Origin: Setophaga petechia
Taxonomy: Eukaryota; Chordata; Aves; Passeriformes; Parulidae
Direction of reading: 5' to 3'
NCBI GenBank assembly: GCA_024362935.1
Contig: JANCRA010000008.1
Coordinates: forward strand, 30,684,557-30,748,556
Length of the DNA stretch: 64,000 bases
In this document: positions 26,301-41,300 of the stretch, piece by piece
Numbering within the stretch: the first letter of the stretch is position 1
Layout of the letters: each line of letters begins with the position of its first letter
Translations under genes and position numbers: made by a program
The notes under the pieces: generated by a model
Database searches by the model: none
What the model saw: the letters and a program-made list of their open reading frames with translations, nothing else
Told to the model about the DNA's origin: nothing

Positions 26301-29300
26301 ATACATTTTATGGCACACAATTATTGGGCATGTTCTAAAGTTTTAGGTATTTTAACGTGGATTTTAATGAGCTGCAATAGCAAGAAAGCAAATATTACTG
26401 TATTATCAAGGTTCGGCCTGTGTAGTATTTTGCTGAATGCTGGTGTCAAGATTCTTAGTGGTTTGGGATTTTTTTATTCTAACTTCATATTTTTGTACGT
26501 GTTTACATATTTTAGCAACGCTAGAGGTTTTATGTCAATATTTTGGTGGTTTGTTATGCCTGTAGATTTCATACCACTAGTAATTTGCTGTTAGAATGGT
26601 GTTCTAGAGATGGTGGATTATTTGCATTACAAATGATTTGGTTCTTTTTGAGGCCAAGACTCTGTAGGGAATCCAAATAACTGATTTCTGGCCACTCAAA
26701 AACAGCTTTTAGAATGGTTACTCAGGCATAGATACTTTCTATTTAATGCACTATTATTGAAGCACACTGCAGGGCCCAACAGCTCACACCAGCTTCTGAG
26801 GGTAAAGCAAATTAAAGAGAATTATTGATGAACTGCCAAATGTTTGATGCCTAATGACAAAACCATCATTCTATCTGCTCTTATAGCCAATATAAAGATG
26901 TTTTTCTGGAAAGTGATAATCTCTGATGTGATAAAATACAAAATATACATATTAACACTATATTAAGCCTCTGTATGTGATATATTTTACACTAGCTTGT
27001 AATATTGTAGAAGATAATTATACCGGGAATGTGTAGGCAAAGTCACCAGGCTGTGTTTAAGCTGGTGTGCAACGTGGACTAAAGGTAAATCTGGAGCAGG
27101 TAGTCAAAGCAGGTGCTCTTTGCTTTTCCAAGACCACATCCTTTTATAACTTAAAAATGTCTGAGTTCTGCTACATTGTGTCTTGTTAAAATCTTTGATG
27201 GTTTTGGTATGTTCAGTTTAGTAATTCATCTGTCTTAAATATTAGACACCTCTCATCCAAGTATAATACCTAGTAAAAGTGATCTTCCATATAAAATTAC
27301 AGATCATACTGCATATATGTTATTAGGAAGGTTTTGTTTCGTGGTTTGGGTTTTTTTGTTTGGGGTTTTTTTGGGTGACTTTTTTTTTTTGCTTGTGTCT
27401 CAGAGTGTTTTTAATCATTTGTGTTAAGCAGCAGTGTTGGAAACTCACTTGGTACAATAAATTTCCTATGTTTCTGTTCTCTGTGAGTGGATATTGCATT
27501 CTCAAACTCATGTTTCTCTGGGGGAGAGTTTGTATTTTGGACAGTTTCTCTTAATTCAGCATTAAGAGCTGTGGTACAAAATTCTTGTCAATTGAAGTAT
27601 ATATATTGGGGGTTTGATTCTACTGCACCATGTTTTCCTGTGGTTTCTGAGTTAAATAAAAATAGTAGCTAGTTTGAATAGATCTTTGTGCCTCCAAACA
27701 TAAATCAGTTTCTCACTGAGGGTATGTAAGGAGATGCTTTGCTGGACAGACTGTTTAGGGAACTGTTCTTCCACTCCAGATATGCCTGGGAGTGGTATTT
27801 TCCCTACATTTTGTGAGCTGCTGCTCTCTGTGACTGGTTGTTCCTGCAATGTGTGCTCACGTTGCTAATGTTAGTCTGCAGAGATGAGATTGTGTTGCTA
27901 CTGTGCCTTTGGTAAGCAAAATAATTCAATGATACCAAATTTGGAAGTTCTTAAAGGAACTCTAAATGAACCTCTAAACAAGCATGAGGATTTCATTGCA
28001 TTCTTGTCACTTTGCTTGGGAAAAAAAATCATCAGTCTGAGAGAGTTATCTTTGGGTAAAATAAAAAGTGTAAGTGATTTGGAGAGGTTGTTGATGGCAC
28101 TCCTTAGGAGAGCGATTTTGTTAGTCTGTCAAAGAAGATTATGGGATGCCTACTGATGAGGCCCTGCTTAGAGCAGGCATGGCTGTTGTGAATGCTCCTT
28201 TGCAGCAGAAAGTAGTTTAAATTTGCTGTTACCTGAGTTTGATACAGAATATTGATTGCTTTCCTTCTACCTGTTTTGGTCCATCATACCAGTCACCAGT
28301 ATCACAATCACTGGAGTAGGATGCTTAGTTTATATTCTTTCCCAAGTTCCTTTCTAATTCTGCTTCTTCTGAGTATTCCAGCAGGGCTTATGATTTCTTA
28401 CGAGTGTCACAAGAGCAGTAGTTTAACTGGGGAGAATTTATGGTGTATTATGAAAGTAAAAGGTACCTATCAAAGACAGATTTCATTTGTCATCTGCAGT
28501 GTGCCCTAGTGGGTAGCCTGAGGGACTTCAAAAGATGTTGACTGATCTCAAGTGAGCTAGCAGAATACTCATTTGGTCATTCCAGCTTCAAATATACAGC
28601 TGAAAGGATTTGTTATTTTTGAGATGGAAGATATTGCAGAAGGGTAAGGAAGACTTAAGTTGATTTGACACACAAAATAAAGATTAGTGTTAGATCCAGG
28701 AAATTCAAGCTCTCCCTATATGTAGCTATGCAACTCCTAACACCATAGTTAGGAAATGCAGTAGCTTGGGTTTGTGCTTGCTCTTTCTCAGACAACATGA
28801 AGAGACCACTCCCCTCTCCTCTAGAAAAAGGGACACTGAGTATTTTCAGAAGTTATTTTTACAGGGTTTGAGTTTTGAAACTGATTTTCTTTCAGATAAC
28901 TTTTCAGGCTGTTATAGTCCTCTGTTCAGCATGTGAATTCTTCAGGTGCTGCCTTATATGATGGGGTAGGCATTTAGGATAATTATCAATATTGTTCAAA
29001 TCCTACTGGATACGTTTTTTGAGAACCAGTCCTTTAGATTTAAAATCTAAATATTTGTTTAGTCATAGTGTGAATTATGGCCCTGAAAAATTAGAGCAGT
29101 GTACTAAGTTAATGGTGACCCTTGTGAATATTGCTGGTTCTTCACTGGGAAGGACCTTCATAGCTACATTGTGGGTGGGAGCTTTCTTCAATGTAGTGCA
29201 GTTTTACAACACTTTATTTATTGTACATATAATTTCAACTTGGTGGCAGTGGAATTGAGATTCTTGGTGATGTAATCTGATATCTAGCTAGCTGAACTTT

Positions 29301-32300
29301 GGAGAGTGACTTGTGGTGTTAACCTAGAATGGTGGAGTCTGAAGCATTCTGGGAAAGAAGTCACTGGCTGTGTGCTTGCTTGGAGCTGTGGCTTGGGTAA
29401 TATGTGTACACACCATGAGAAAAGCCTGACACCCCAAAAAAATGGGCTTTGGCATTCCTTTGAATAGAGGAACACATGATGCTCTGGAGAAATGGCTGGC
29501 AGTGAAAGAGATATGATAGAGATAAGGATCACAAATGATCCATAGAGATATGGCTCACAAATCCTGCTTTCTTAGAGGACTTTGCTCAGACCCTTGCGTC
29601 AGAAGGTGACATGGGAGACTGTCTTAGAAAACATGAGTGTAAATGTCAGGTTTCACATAAAGTTTGTTCAAAACAGGAGCTGCTGTCTCTTCCCTGTTGT
29701 AAGACAGAGCTTTGCTCAGGAGAAGTACCAATCAATGTATATCTGAAGAGCACTGAGCAACTGCAAGATATTTGTGTTAGAGTTGGCAGAATGAATAGTG
29801 GAAAAAAGTCTGGGCAGTTTGAAAATGGTTGAATGTCAACAGGTAAACATGCAAAATGGAGAGGAGAATCATCTGAATCCAGCAGTCATTGTGTGATCAA
29901 AGTTTCTGTTTTGTAGAAGAGAAGATGATGATCAAGTATGTCAGTAGCTTCCTATCATAATTAATGTGAAACTATTCTGGTAAACACTAGATTTATGATT
30001 TAATGATTAATTCAGCAAAATACAAACACAAGGCTTATTCCTTTTAGGTACCTTCATATCTGAAGAAAATAAAAAGTCATAAAGTTGTAGTTGGGAGAGT
30101 TGTTTTTTTCTTTTTAGGTAGGTTGCCCTTGTCTGTTTCAAATACCTCTTTTCATCAGAAAATGGGCAGTGGGAATGTCAGGAAATATTTTTAAATTTAA
30201 TTTAGGATTTACTATAACTAATGCAATCTGTGAATGAGCTCAAACAATATTCCATGTATTTGCATTGTGTATTTCCAATTTTAAAAGGAATATAATTTTG
30301 TAGTTGCACTGCTTATGCTAACTCTACCTGTATCAAGTGCCAGGGCTTAATGAAGCATTTAAGGTTTACTCTATTTGACTTTTGAATTAATTCAAACAGT
30401 TTTTCATGTACTTGCATTTTAGTTTTTGTAAAAAGATGGTTTTCAAATACTACTTGTGTAGGAGTGTCATTTCTCTGTGTTAGTTCAAATATCAGCATTC
30501 ATGGAATCTCAATGTAATTTCTAAAGATCATGCAGGTACTGACTTATGAAATAATGTTTGAATTCAGCTTTGACAGTGGGCATTTATTGCCATTAATATT
30601 TTTACACAACTTCAGCCCTTGATGAAGATCCACATCCTTAGGTACTGCACAACCTGCATGTATTTGGAGAACCTGCATGACCCTCTGAATACCTCTTCTT
30701 CAACCCTGGCATCCTCCTATAGCTGTGGAAATAACATGGGAGAAAAGTCCATGTTGTGAGACACAGAAGTGTGAGGTTTGGTGTTCTCTTGCTGTGCAGG
30801 TCTGTAGCAGGAGGAGTCACTAATCTCAGCGTGTTTCTGTGAAGCCTCGACACGTTGTGCCCCTTGTCCCTTGTCAGGCCCTGCCAAGGTTGGATCAGCT
30901 CATGTCCTGTCAGACCAAAGGTCCTTCTGTCAGCAGGGAGGAGGGCAGCAAATGCCTGGCTTGCAGATGTTGTTTGTCTTGTACCAAGCAAATATTAAGT
31001 GATTCCTCTCCTGCTGTACTTGCCACCTTCCTGCAAAGAGCTCTTAGGTACTTTAACTAAGATGTGGTAGAGTTTAAGGGAAGAAAACATTATTAATCTA
31101 ATGTTCATTAATGTTGAATATATTAACATCCTCCATGGAGAAATTTGTATTAATTTGAAATAAAAGTACTCTTCACTGAGGACATAAAATATTTTATCTT
31201 AATTTAATCTGTAATTAGTGCATTAAGAAATACACTTCTGGGATATTTAGGAAACAAGTCAGGGCCTCTTAGTCAAAATTGATAGGCTGAATTCTGTGTT
31301 GTTTTATAGTGATGCAAAGCTTTTTAGGAACTGGGCTAAGCTGGTGAAGCTTTGAAGTTTGCTTGGGAGAGATGTTAGAGAAAATTTTTGTGGAGTAGAC
31401 CTGGTTGTTATCCTCTTGTTTTCAGGTTTTTTGGGGTTTTTTTTGAGTTCTCAGACTGATCTAAGCTGTGCAACTGGTATAGAGACTGTTTTCAGTAACT
31501 AATGCTGCAAATAGGATTCCTATTGTTCTAGCAGCAGTTGGTTTCACTGAGAGTTCTTCAGGCAGCATGGAATTTACACTTCTCCATTCTCTTTAAAAAA
31601 GAGTAAGATAGAAAGTAAATCTGCTTTGTGGTAAATATATAGCTGAGAAGGGATGTTTTTTTTTGTCACAGTGGATTTGTTCTCATTCATTCAGTACTGT
31701 GCCACACGTGCTCATGGACCCCATTTGGTTGCCTACCTGCTGTGGGCTAATCGAGGTCACCTGAAGGGTACCCTGTGACTTGTAAGGAGTTCATGAAAAG
31801 TGAAGATATGTGTACAGGCCACACTTGCAATGCCTTCCTCTCTCTGTCAACTGAATGAAATTTCTCTGTCTCCAAAGGATAGGTCAGTCTGCTGAATTCA
31901 CCACCTCTGTCTTTCCTTGAGAGAGAAAAGAAGGGGAAGTGTGGTGGGTGTGGTTCACTGGAATGAGTCTTTCAAATGGTTAAGTAGCTCGGGAAGCTGA
32001 GCATATTTGGGGGGCATTTAGTTGAGTTTAGGTCCAGAGATATAAGTAAACTGCATCCCACTCTGTAAAAGAAGATAAATAATTTTCACAGGGCCTGGGA
32101 GATTTTATTTTTTTCTACATTTATTTCCAGGGGAGGAGTGAACAGAAGGGAATAATTAGGCAAAGCAAAAACCAAAGGAAAGTGCTTCTGGAAATCTATC
32201 TAACATTACATACTTCGTCTTTATTGTTTGTTTTTATTCTTGCTTTCCTAAGAACCCAAAGTATATCTGGTTACCTCATTTCTTCATTTCTTCCTCATAA

Positions 32301-35300
32301 AATTGTCAAGTTCTTTGCTGGACTTTCAGCCACATCTGAAAGGGGGCATAGCATTCAAAGCTATTAAATACTTAAAAAATTTGATTAAAGAAGTTGCTGA
32401 ATATTGGAGATGCAAAAACCAAATTTCTATACCATAACAAAGGTTGCTGTAAAAACTCAAGGCAGCTGGATCCAGCTCAGTGTGCCATGAATCACTTGCT
32501 GGTTATGTGTAAGCTTCCCCATCAATGTGTGGCTGGGAACTAACTGCAATTCCTATTCCAATTTGCTGTGTCCCAATGATTTAGCAAAGTGGAAGAGGGA
32601 CAAAGGGGCATGTTGAGAACTCTGGTGGGGTGTGGTGAAGAACCACATTTGTGCCTTAGTAGTGGTTGAAGGGGCACAGGATGTACATGTGTGGGAAACT
32701 TGTATTGCTTCTACTTAGCTTTCTTCTTTGCTGCTCTTTTAATTTTCCTGTAAAGCCTCTTTCTTGTTTTATTCTTTTACATTTGTAAGTCTTGTGAATC
32801 AATAAATAACTGAGCTGTTACATAAAGGTGAAAATAGCTAGTGCTCTTGTCCTAGATTAATGCCAATTACATGTTATGTTGTTGTGTGAACCTCTCTGTG
32901 GTCCAGGTCTAGAAGAAGACTGGACTGTGTGTATAGATGTGAATGAAGACCTGTCTTGGGGGGAATGATACTGGTTGACCAGAGAGATGTTTGCCTTAAT
33001 CTAGAAACCTGGAATTTTGTGTTTGTTCAAAACCTGAACATCTCAGAACTGGAACAGCAGTCTTCTGGTCTTCACAGCCTTCAAAAAATACTTTGCACAG
33101 GGTTTACATTCTCAAACATTTTAGACATGACAGTTATATTTCCAGCATTGCAACTGAGATGAAAATCCTAAGTTTGAAGAAAAATAGAAGACGATTTATT
33201 TTATCAATATTTTCTCAAGTGAATTAATTAACTGAGATTAGCAAGCTTTGAAGATTCTCATGTTCTTGTAATGCTCTTAAATTTGCCTTCCTAGTTGTTT
33301 GTAGGAAGTGTACTGAATGAGTATACATGACCAAGCTGAGTCTTTGCTTAACACAGATTTTATTAATTTTTTTTGTTTATGACAATCAGTACATGGGAGG
33401 AATATAGGTGTGAAGGTTTTGGTGCTTTTGCTTTGGGGGTTTTTGGGGGCTTTATTTTTGTGAGGAGTTTTTTTGCGGTTTTTTTTTGCTTTGTCTTCTT
33501 GTTGCCTAAAGACGTAGAACTGCTGATTCAGAGATTCCACATCTAGGCAGACAGGTACATGCATAAGAAACCATGTTCAGTATATTTCTGTATTTGTCAG
33601 GCTTTGCTTTTATTTTCTTAATTTCTTTGTAGCTGATATAGCTCAGAGGTACAGGATAAGCAAATACCCAACTCTGAAGCTCTTCCGGAATGGCATGATG
33701 ATGAAGAGGGAATACAGGGGCCAGAGATCTGTGACAGCAATAGCAGATTACATCAGGCAGCAGAAAAGTAACCCTATTCGGGAGGTCCAGGATTTGGAAG
33801 AAATTAGTTCTCTTGATGTAAGTGTTTCAGTTTTATTCCTTCTCCAAAATTTTTTTCAATGTTGAGCTGTGGAATGTTCAGTACCTTGTGGGTTTTTTTT
33901 AAATTGAATGGAAAACTGGATCACTTGCAATATTAAAAATTAGTGTAGTCACTTTGAGCTGCATTCACTCCACTGCTAAGTTATTTATCTTGCTTTTAAA
34001 AATTTGAAAAGAATCATGTGTTGCATTTGACAAGATACTTCTAATATTTCTCACCAAAAAAATACTCACAAGGATTCTTCTGAATATTGGAAAGGCAAAA
34101 AAGAAATAATTTCTGCATTTACTGACTGTTGAATGAATGGCATCTCTGTTTAATATCTGTAGGGAGTAATGACAGGTTTTGATAATTTGATGCAAGTTAT
34201 AATTCAACCTTTGTTTTTACAGCGCAGCAGAAGAAATATTATTGGGTACTTTGAGCAAAAGGACTCTGATAATTACAGAACCTTTGAAAGAGTAGCGAAT
34301 ATTTTGCATGATGATTGTGTGTTCCTCTCTGCCTTTGGGTAAGTTTTGAAATTTCTTGATTTCATGACTTCATTATTGAAATTCTGTTAATGAGGTCTAT
34401 ATAATTTTATTAAATAGACTTCTTTATTATTTTCAGTGTGGCATAGCTGAAGAGACTAAACCTTAGTGGATAAATACACTGGAGGGATAGAAGGAAAAAA
34501 CTCTTCTTAGCCTTAATGTTTGCTGTGAAATTAAACTTCTATTTTTTGCTTCCTTTTTCTTTTTTTACCGTTCTTTGTTGGTATAGTTTAAATGTACATG
34601 AGGAGGTTTGGGTGGGGGAATAGTAGACATTTGTGTCCCAAAAAACCTGCATTATTAGAGAGAGAGGGTTTTTTTCATTCTCTGTGGAATGTAGTTGCTT
34701 ACTCATTTCTTCTTGGTGTTAGGGAGCAGACCTTGTTCCAAAATACCTAATTTCTGTGCCTGGGTCTTTTCCATGCAAGTTTTATGTCACTGCACAGTGT
34801 AATAGCTTAGAAAATTGCATTGGTGAGCTACACAGTGTAAGTCTGGAAGAAAAATCTGCAGGAATTCAGATTTCTCCTTGTACAGATTTACAGTGGTATT
34901 TCAAAATATTTAGTGGAAGAAGAATAGATTGGGAGTGATTCACTTTTTAAGTAGCATATTAAAATCTAGATTCATTCTGCATAGTGTTTAATGTGCCAGC
35001 ACTGCCCAATTTGAAGTGATTGGGCATTAATGTGATTGTAGTGGTTTCCAGTCTACTCACAGTTGCAAAATCAAGAATTTGCATGGTTTATGCCATATTT
35101 TAAGCTGCATAGAGTTGCCTCAGGAGTTTTTTTTTTAATTGGATCTAGTGGAGAATAGCAGAGAAACTGATAGGATGTATCAAGGTAGAAAATGTTTCAT
35201 TTGTTCAGACAAAACCTGTTGTCAGTCCTTGATGGCTCTTCCCATATGTCTCCAAAAATAGTTTGTGGGCATGAGTGTTTGCAAAATGCAGGGTTGCATG

Positions 35301-38300
35301 TGGCTCTCCCTTCCTTCAGTCCCCAGTCAGGTAGTGCTACAAGTGTGTAAGCAGCCCTGGCCATGACTTGTAAATCTGTGGTCTGTAGGTCTGTCAGTCT
35401 TATCCCTGGTGAGTGCCATTATCTCAAGTGTTTTCTGATGGCTGCTTCCATCCTTGTTCTCAGCACAGCCACTCTGAGTTGCTGTTAGAATTTTACATTA
35501 TTTTTTGCCCTTCATTCAGCTTTTCAAACATAACTTCAAAAAATTATTAGTAAGATAGCACTACTTTCAACATTCACTCTCCTGTTTTTTGAGTCTGTTC
35601 ATCTCTGGTTTGCTGTTTGTCAATTGCCTATAATGAGAAGCAGTTTCCCACCACTCACTGTTAGCACTTGGTTGTTGGGCACTGTTCCTGAAGTACTATA
35701 AGTACTATAGGGGGTTTATTTTTAAATTTTGTTCAGATCTAAGCAATAAGCAGACATAGTGGAATGGGTCACAGTTTGATTATTGATAACCTGCCTGTGT
35801 AAATACAGATTCACAGCAGGTTTATCATTATTCTTATCTCCAGACACCCATTCCCTTTCTAGCCTGGAGCTGTTAGTGTTTTAAAGTGCAGCCTTCCCAA
35901 CAGCAGCCTTGGGAGCTAAATGTTTTCATCTCTCAGTAGCTGAGGCTCTTCAACTTCCTAAAAATTGTATATGAAAAGACTTCCAAGGGAGATGCTGGCT
36001 ACAGATCAGTGTTTTTTATTCAGATTATATATAGCAAAATTCTTCATGGGGAGCTGGCATTGATCAGTTGAACTCTTCTGACTGAGCATCCTAACAGCCC
36101 CTGGAAAGGACTTTTGGTTTTGCTATGGACAGAGTTCAACAGCTACTTGGTTTGAGGAGGTTACATGAGTGGTCATGTTCAAATTTCTCTTAAGCTAAAG
36201 TAAAACAATCAATTTGACAGGAGAAAAATAGTTGCTTGACTAACTTCTGTCAAGGCAGAACTGTCCCATTATGCCAAAATTATTCTGTCTTTAGGTAGTT
36301 GTAATAGCTTATTTTAAAACTCTGTTAATAGTACTTAGTTGCAGATGATTTTGATGCTTAAAACTGTTTTTAATTAAAGTGGTCCTTACAGTTCTGGTAA
36401 GATCTGAAGTGACCACAGAACAAGGTTATTGAAAGAAGGCTTGTAAGCAGGAGGAGATAGATGAAGAATCTGATTAAGAGATCGTTAGAGGTAGATTTTA
36501 GAAATAGAAAGGAATGAATCTGTAATGTTTGTGAACATGGAAGAGAGTGTTGAATAGGGAAAAAAAAGGCAAAAAATACTTTTATTTTAAAAGGCTATGA
36601 TGAGCTATAAGTAATTTATGGCAGAAAGTGATAAATTTAGGAACTGTTTTAATTTTACATTAGCAAGTAAATATGGCAGGGGAGGGTGGGGGGGGTTGTG
36701 TGCTTTCCAGAGATTCACCTTGTTCATTACTGCTTCAAAAAAAGACAAAATGCAAACTGAAGTGTTTCCATTTTAGTAGTTGTTTTTAAAAGGTGTATCT
36801 TCAGGCATTTGGGATTTTCACATCATGTCCCCACTTTATTTGAGTTATTTGAAAAAAAAATCAGTCATAGCTGCAGCTACTGGAGTGGAAGAACACAGAA
36901 GAGGACATTCTGGGTTCTACCACAGGGTTACCCTAGAGCATGTATTTCATTATAGATTATCATCAGCTTAGCAAGCAGTGATTGTGCAGGTGGTTTCTAT
37001 GGCTTCACTTTCTTATTCCATGAAGGCTTATTTGGGATGCAGGAGGTTTACTTCAGTCATGATTGTCACTAGGAAGACTCATTTCACATTATGGGGAGAG
37101 TCATGTTGGGAATACAAAAATGCATTTTAAAATACACATCTCAAACTGATGCAAATACTGGTGGTGTAACATAACTGATGCCAGGCACCTTTTGTATGTG
37201 ATAAGGAAAAATAATTGGATCAAAAGAAATCAATAAAACATAGGTACTTCGAGTTCAGCCTTATGATGTCTGTAGTTTTCTCAGCACTATAAATTGTTCA
37301 GACCCCTGGAAGATGTAGCTTATCTTGCAGTGAAGTAAATTCAAATAATTTGACTTCTCTTACTTTTCTATCTCATTCATTGGATGCACAGCTGTTCCAG
37401 CTTACTTGAATAAGAGATGATAATTTTGGGGTACAAACTAGCAGCTTTCAGGGCACTTTTCTGTGATTTTGGGGTAAAATATTCTAAAGGCAAGAGAGGA
37501 ATTTACCATGGTGAGGTAGTAAACTGAATAGCAAGGAGGAATTGTATGTCTTAGAGGTACACACTTGCTGTATCATCAGTGGCCAGAAACTGCATGCTGT
37601 GTCTTCTCTCTAGATGTGTTCTGAGGGTAAAATGAACAGTGGGGGCTCACTTGCCCTCACTTGTGCCTGTAGGACATCTCCAAGCCCTTCTCTGTCAGGG
37701 TAGAGGAGATGTAAATTCTTAGTGTAAACAGTGGAATAGGAAGAGTAAATGCAAACAAGAATCCACCTTCTTCTTTGCTTCCTCAAGATTTTTCTTTAAT
37801 TCTTTGATGTTCTTTACCCAAAATTGTCCTGGCATTTATCACTTGTCACTTTGTTGCCTTTAGTGCAGACTTCTGATCTTAGGGATGCATCTTGCTGACT
37901 CCCTTAATGCCCTCTTATCCAGGCAGGCCAAGTTTCTATGAAGTCACTTTACAGTTTACTTTAAAAATTAAGGATTTTAATTCTCAAATTGTTAAGAGGT
38001 TAAAAAAAAGAAGTAAGGAAAGGATAAAAAATTGAAACATGAATTTTGGTATCTCAGTTATTTTATTTGTCTGTACCAACACATGCTTACTGGTTGGTTT
38101 GTTGTAGGGCTATTTCAAAAGCAGAGAGATTTAGCGGAGACAATGTAATCTACAAGCCACCAGGGGTAAGTGTAACTATTATTTTATTTTGATTCTTGTG
38201 ATTATATGTGAATACAAACAAATGGAGACTGTATGCAGATCATTCAGTATGTTACTGCATCTCAGATCTTAGTTTTATTCCATCATGAAGTAGTGTGAGG

Positions 38301-41300
38301 AATAAGATCATAGAAATTAGTGTTTCTGAGCCAGTGAAAAAGATCAGTCTCACATGTTAACAGTTAATGCACAGAACCAAAACCTATAGTTTGAAATAGC
38401 CATGTCAAAAAATTTAATCTTTCTTTTTATTTTAATGCAGTCAACACATCATGTGTGTTCTGTAGAACTTTAAAATCTGTGAAGCTGATACACTTCATGT
38501 TTTTCAAAGCAAGTGACAGTTACTGTGTATTTTTATGATTATTACTTAATTGTCTTGTATGCCTTAGTCCACAAGGGTTAAGAGCTCTTCTGTTAATTAA
38601 AAAAAAAGAAAAATAATTAATAAAATTACCTGTGGATTAACAAACTCTCATAAACATAGTTTTACTGGAAGAAAAATTCAGTACAGAAGAAAGCCTGCAA
38701 GAATTGCTTTATAGAGCCATACTATCTAAAACTCTGCTCCTTTCTCAAATTTACTCTATGAAAAGAGCTGCTTACAAAAGAGGAAATAGATGCAAATAGA
38801 CCTGAGGGGGAAGGGAGTTTCAAAGCATTTTTATTTTTTTCCAACAAGAGAATTCATGAAGTTACCTAATTTATATGGCATTTCTGAATTAAGGTGTGCT
38901 TAATCATGGCCGCAGCTTGCGAAGTCATGCTTCACTTCACGTTTACCAAAATTGTAATTAAATTAAAGTATGCTAGCACTGAATTACAAGCTAAAGCTAC
39001 TAGCAAATAAAGGAAAATTATTATTTATTCATATCTCTTTGGCAAAGCAAATGTAAAATACCAGTTTCAAGTCCTGTAGGACATTAGTAGGGGGTTTTGA
39101 TGAGTCTCTGAAACTATCAGCATTCACTGAAGCAGCTCACTATCTGCATTTAGTTTAGGTGTGGAGATATTCTTTCTCAGCCTAGCAGAAAGCAGAAATC
39201 TAAGTAGGCCTTACTTGAAGCATCCCTAATTTGAAAACAAAGTATCTCCCATTATTTTTGAATTGTCTTATAAAATGGAGTTAACTGCATAAATTGTATA
39301 TAATATTTATTTTCCATTTGTACTTTTATCACATATTTAATAGAAATCTTGCATGCACAAGGTTAAATATTGGTGTAATATTTGTTTTAAATATTTGTAT
39401 GAATATTTTATGTAATTTTATGTTGAGTAGATAATCTTTGTAGGCAGCAATGTCGTTTTTACTGTTTCTCATCCTACTGTATGTTTCTTTTCAACAGGAA
39501 AATGCTCCAGATATGGTGTATTTAGGCTCACTAACCAATTTTGATTTGATTTATGCATGGACACAAGATAAATGTGTACCACTAGTTCGAGAAATCACAT
39601 TTGAAAATGGAGAGGTAAGACTTTTTCTACTATTCTATATTTGGGGTTTCTTTCTTGAAACCAAAATGTCTCTTTCAAGGTCCCTATTCCATATAAAAGA
39701 GCTTTGTGTATTTTGGTTTAGACAGAAAATGGCTGTCAGATAATGTCTTTTCATTCTTTAGGATCTTTTTTGTTACTCTAGAAATTCACTGGAGGCAGAT
39801 TTGTAGTAGATTTATACACTACCAAAGTAAGAAGCAATAATTACAGAACTGTTAAGGTTGGGAAATACCTCTAAGATCATTGAGTCCAGCAGCTAACCCA
39901 GCACTACTGTGCTCAACACTGAACTTTGTCCCCAGGTCCACATCCACGTGTTTTTTTGAGCACTTCCACGATTGGTGATTCTACCACCTTCCCTGAGCAG
40001 GCTGTTCCAGTGCTTCACAACCCTTTCCATGGAGAAGTTTTTCCCAATATCCAATCTAAACCTATCCTGGTGCAACCTGAGGCCATTTCCTCTTCTCCTG
40101 TCACTTGTTACCTGGGAGAAGAGGCCCCACCTAGCTACAGCCTCCTTTCAGGCAGGTATAGAGAGGAACAGGGTCTCGTCTGAGCCTGCTTTTCTCCAGG
40201 CTAAACACCCCCAGCTCCCTCCCATTGATGTAAATGTGAGTGGTAGAAAAATATTACTGTATTAACCACTTCCAAAGCATTATCTGATAAATAAGTACAT
40301 TAAATGGTGGCTGACCATGAAATCTTCTGGGAATTGTAATGAAAACTATATGGGGCTTTTATTTTCAATCTGTGTAAAAGCACTGGTAGCTTAATCTTTA
40401 AGTATCTTTTCTTCTCATTATTATTATTTTTTTCAAGGCTTTTTTGTTTTCTTTTGTAACTTATTCTTCTTTCGTCCATATCCAACTCCATATTTCATTT
40501 TGTTCTTTGTGAAATAAATAATGGGAAAAAAAGCCCTTAGAAAAACAACAAGTTTGTAGCACCTCAAAAGGAGTATTTGTACATAGGTACAGAATCTGCT
40601 AGAAAATCTGCCAAGGTTTGTCACAAATTATGGTACATTGTCCATACTGGATGAGAAACCAGAGAATCAGTCATGATTCATTCATGGTTTGCACGCTTAA
40701 TTCTTTTTATCCTGAATCTGCTGTTCTGGGCCCATGCAGCACTTCAGGTTTCATGGCAGAGGGAGGAACAGGGTGGTTTTACTTAGGCCATGTTTATTGA
40801 CTGTTTTCTAGTCAATCCTGCCAGCTTTTATGGGAAAGCTCTGATAGTTAACAAATCTTAATTCTTCATTTGCAACTCAATATGTACAAGATGCCACATG
40901 TTAACATCTTTAGAAGTGTGTGGTAGATTTTCAGTGTACTTTATCCATGGTGAAACAGGATTATGAGCCTTGGAAACCAAGGTTCATCACTGTTAGCTTG
41001 TACTACATTCTGTTGTGGTTTCTCTGGTTGTTCCCTTAACCTTTGATTCCTGTTTGCTTAGGCAGATAGTTAGAATTGCAAGAAATAGAATTGCCTGGCA
41101 AAGTTTGTTTAAAAATTTCAGTGTTGCTGGTACCCAAATAAATTTAAACATGCCAAAATTGAGATATTTCTGCATGCTAAGATTGTACAGTTATTTAAAT
41201 GGGCTCTTACTGTGTACTGCACAATATTACAAGATAAAGATATGAAGTGCTGTGACTGTTAAACTGTATTGATGGCACTAGAATACACTTTAAGCACCCA

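Noticed and set aside
39893..40265. Short ORFs on both strands
   Set aside because: They are explained by the CR1 3' fragment at 39836-40225.
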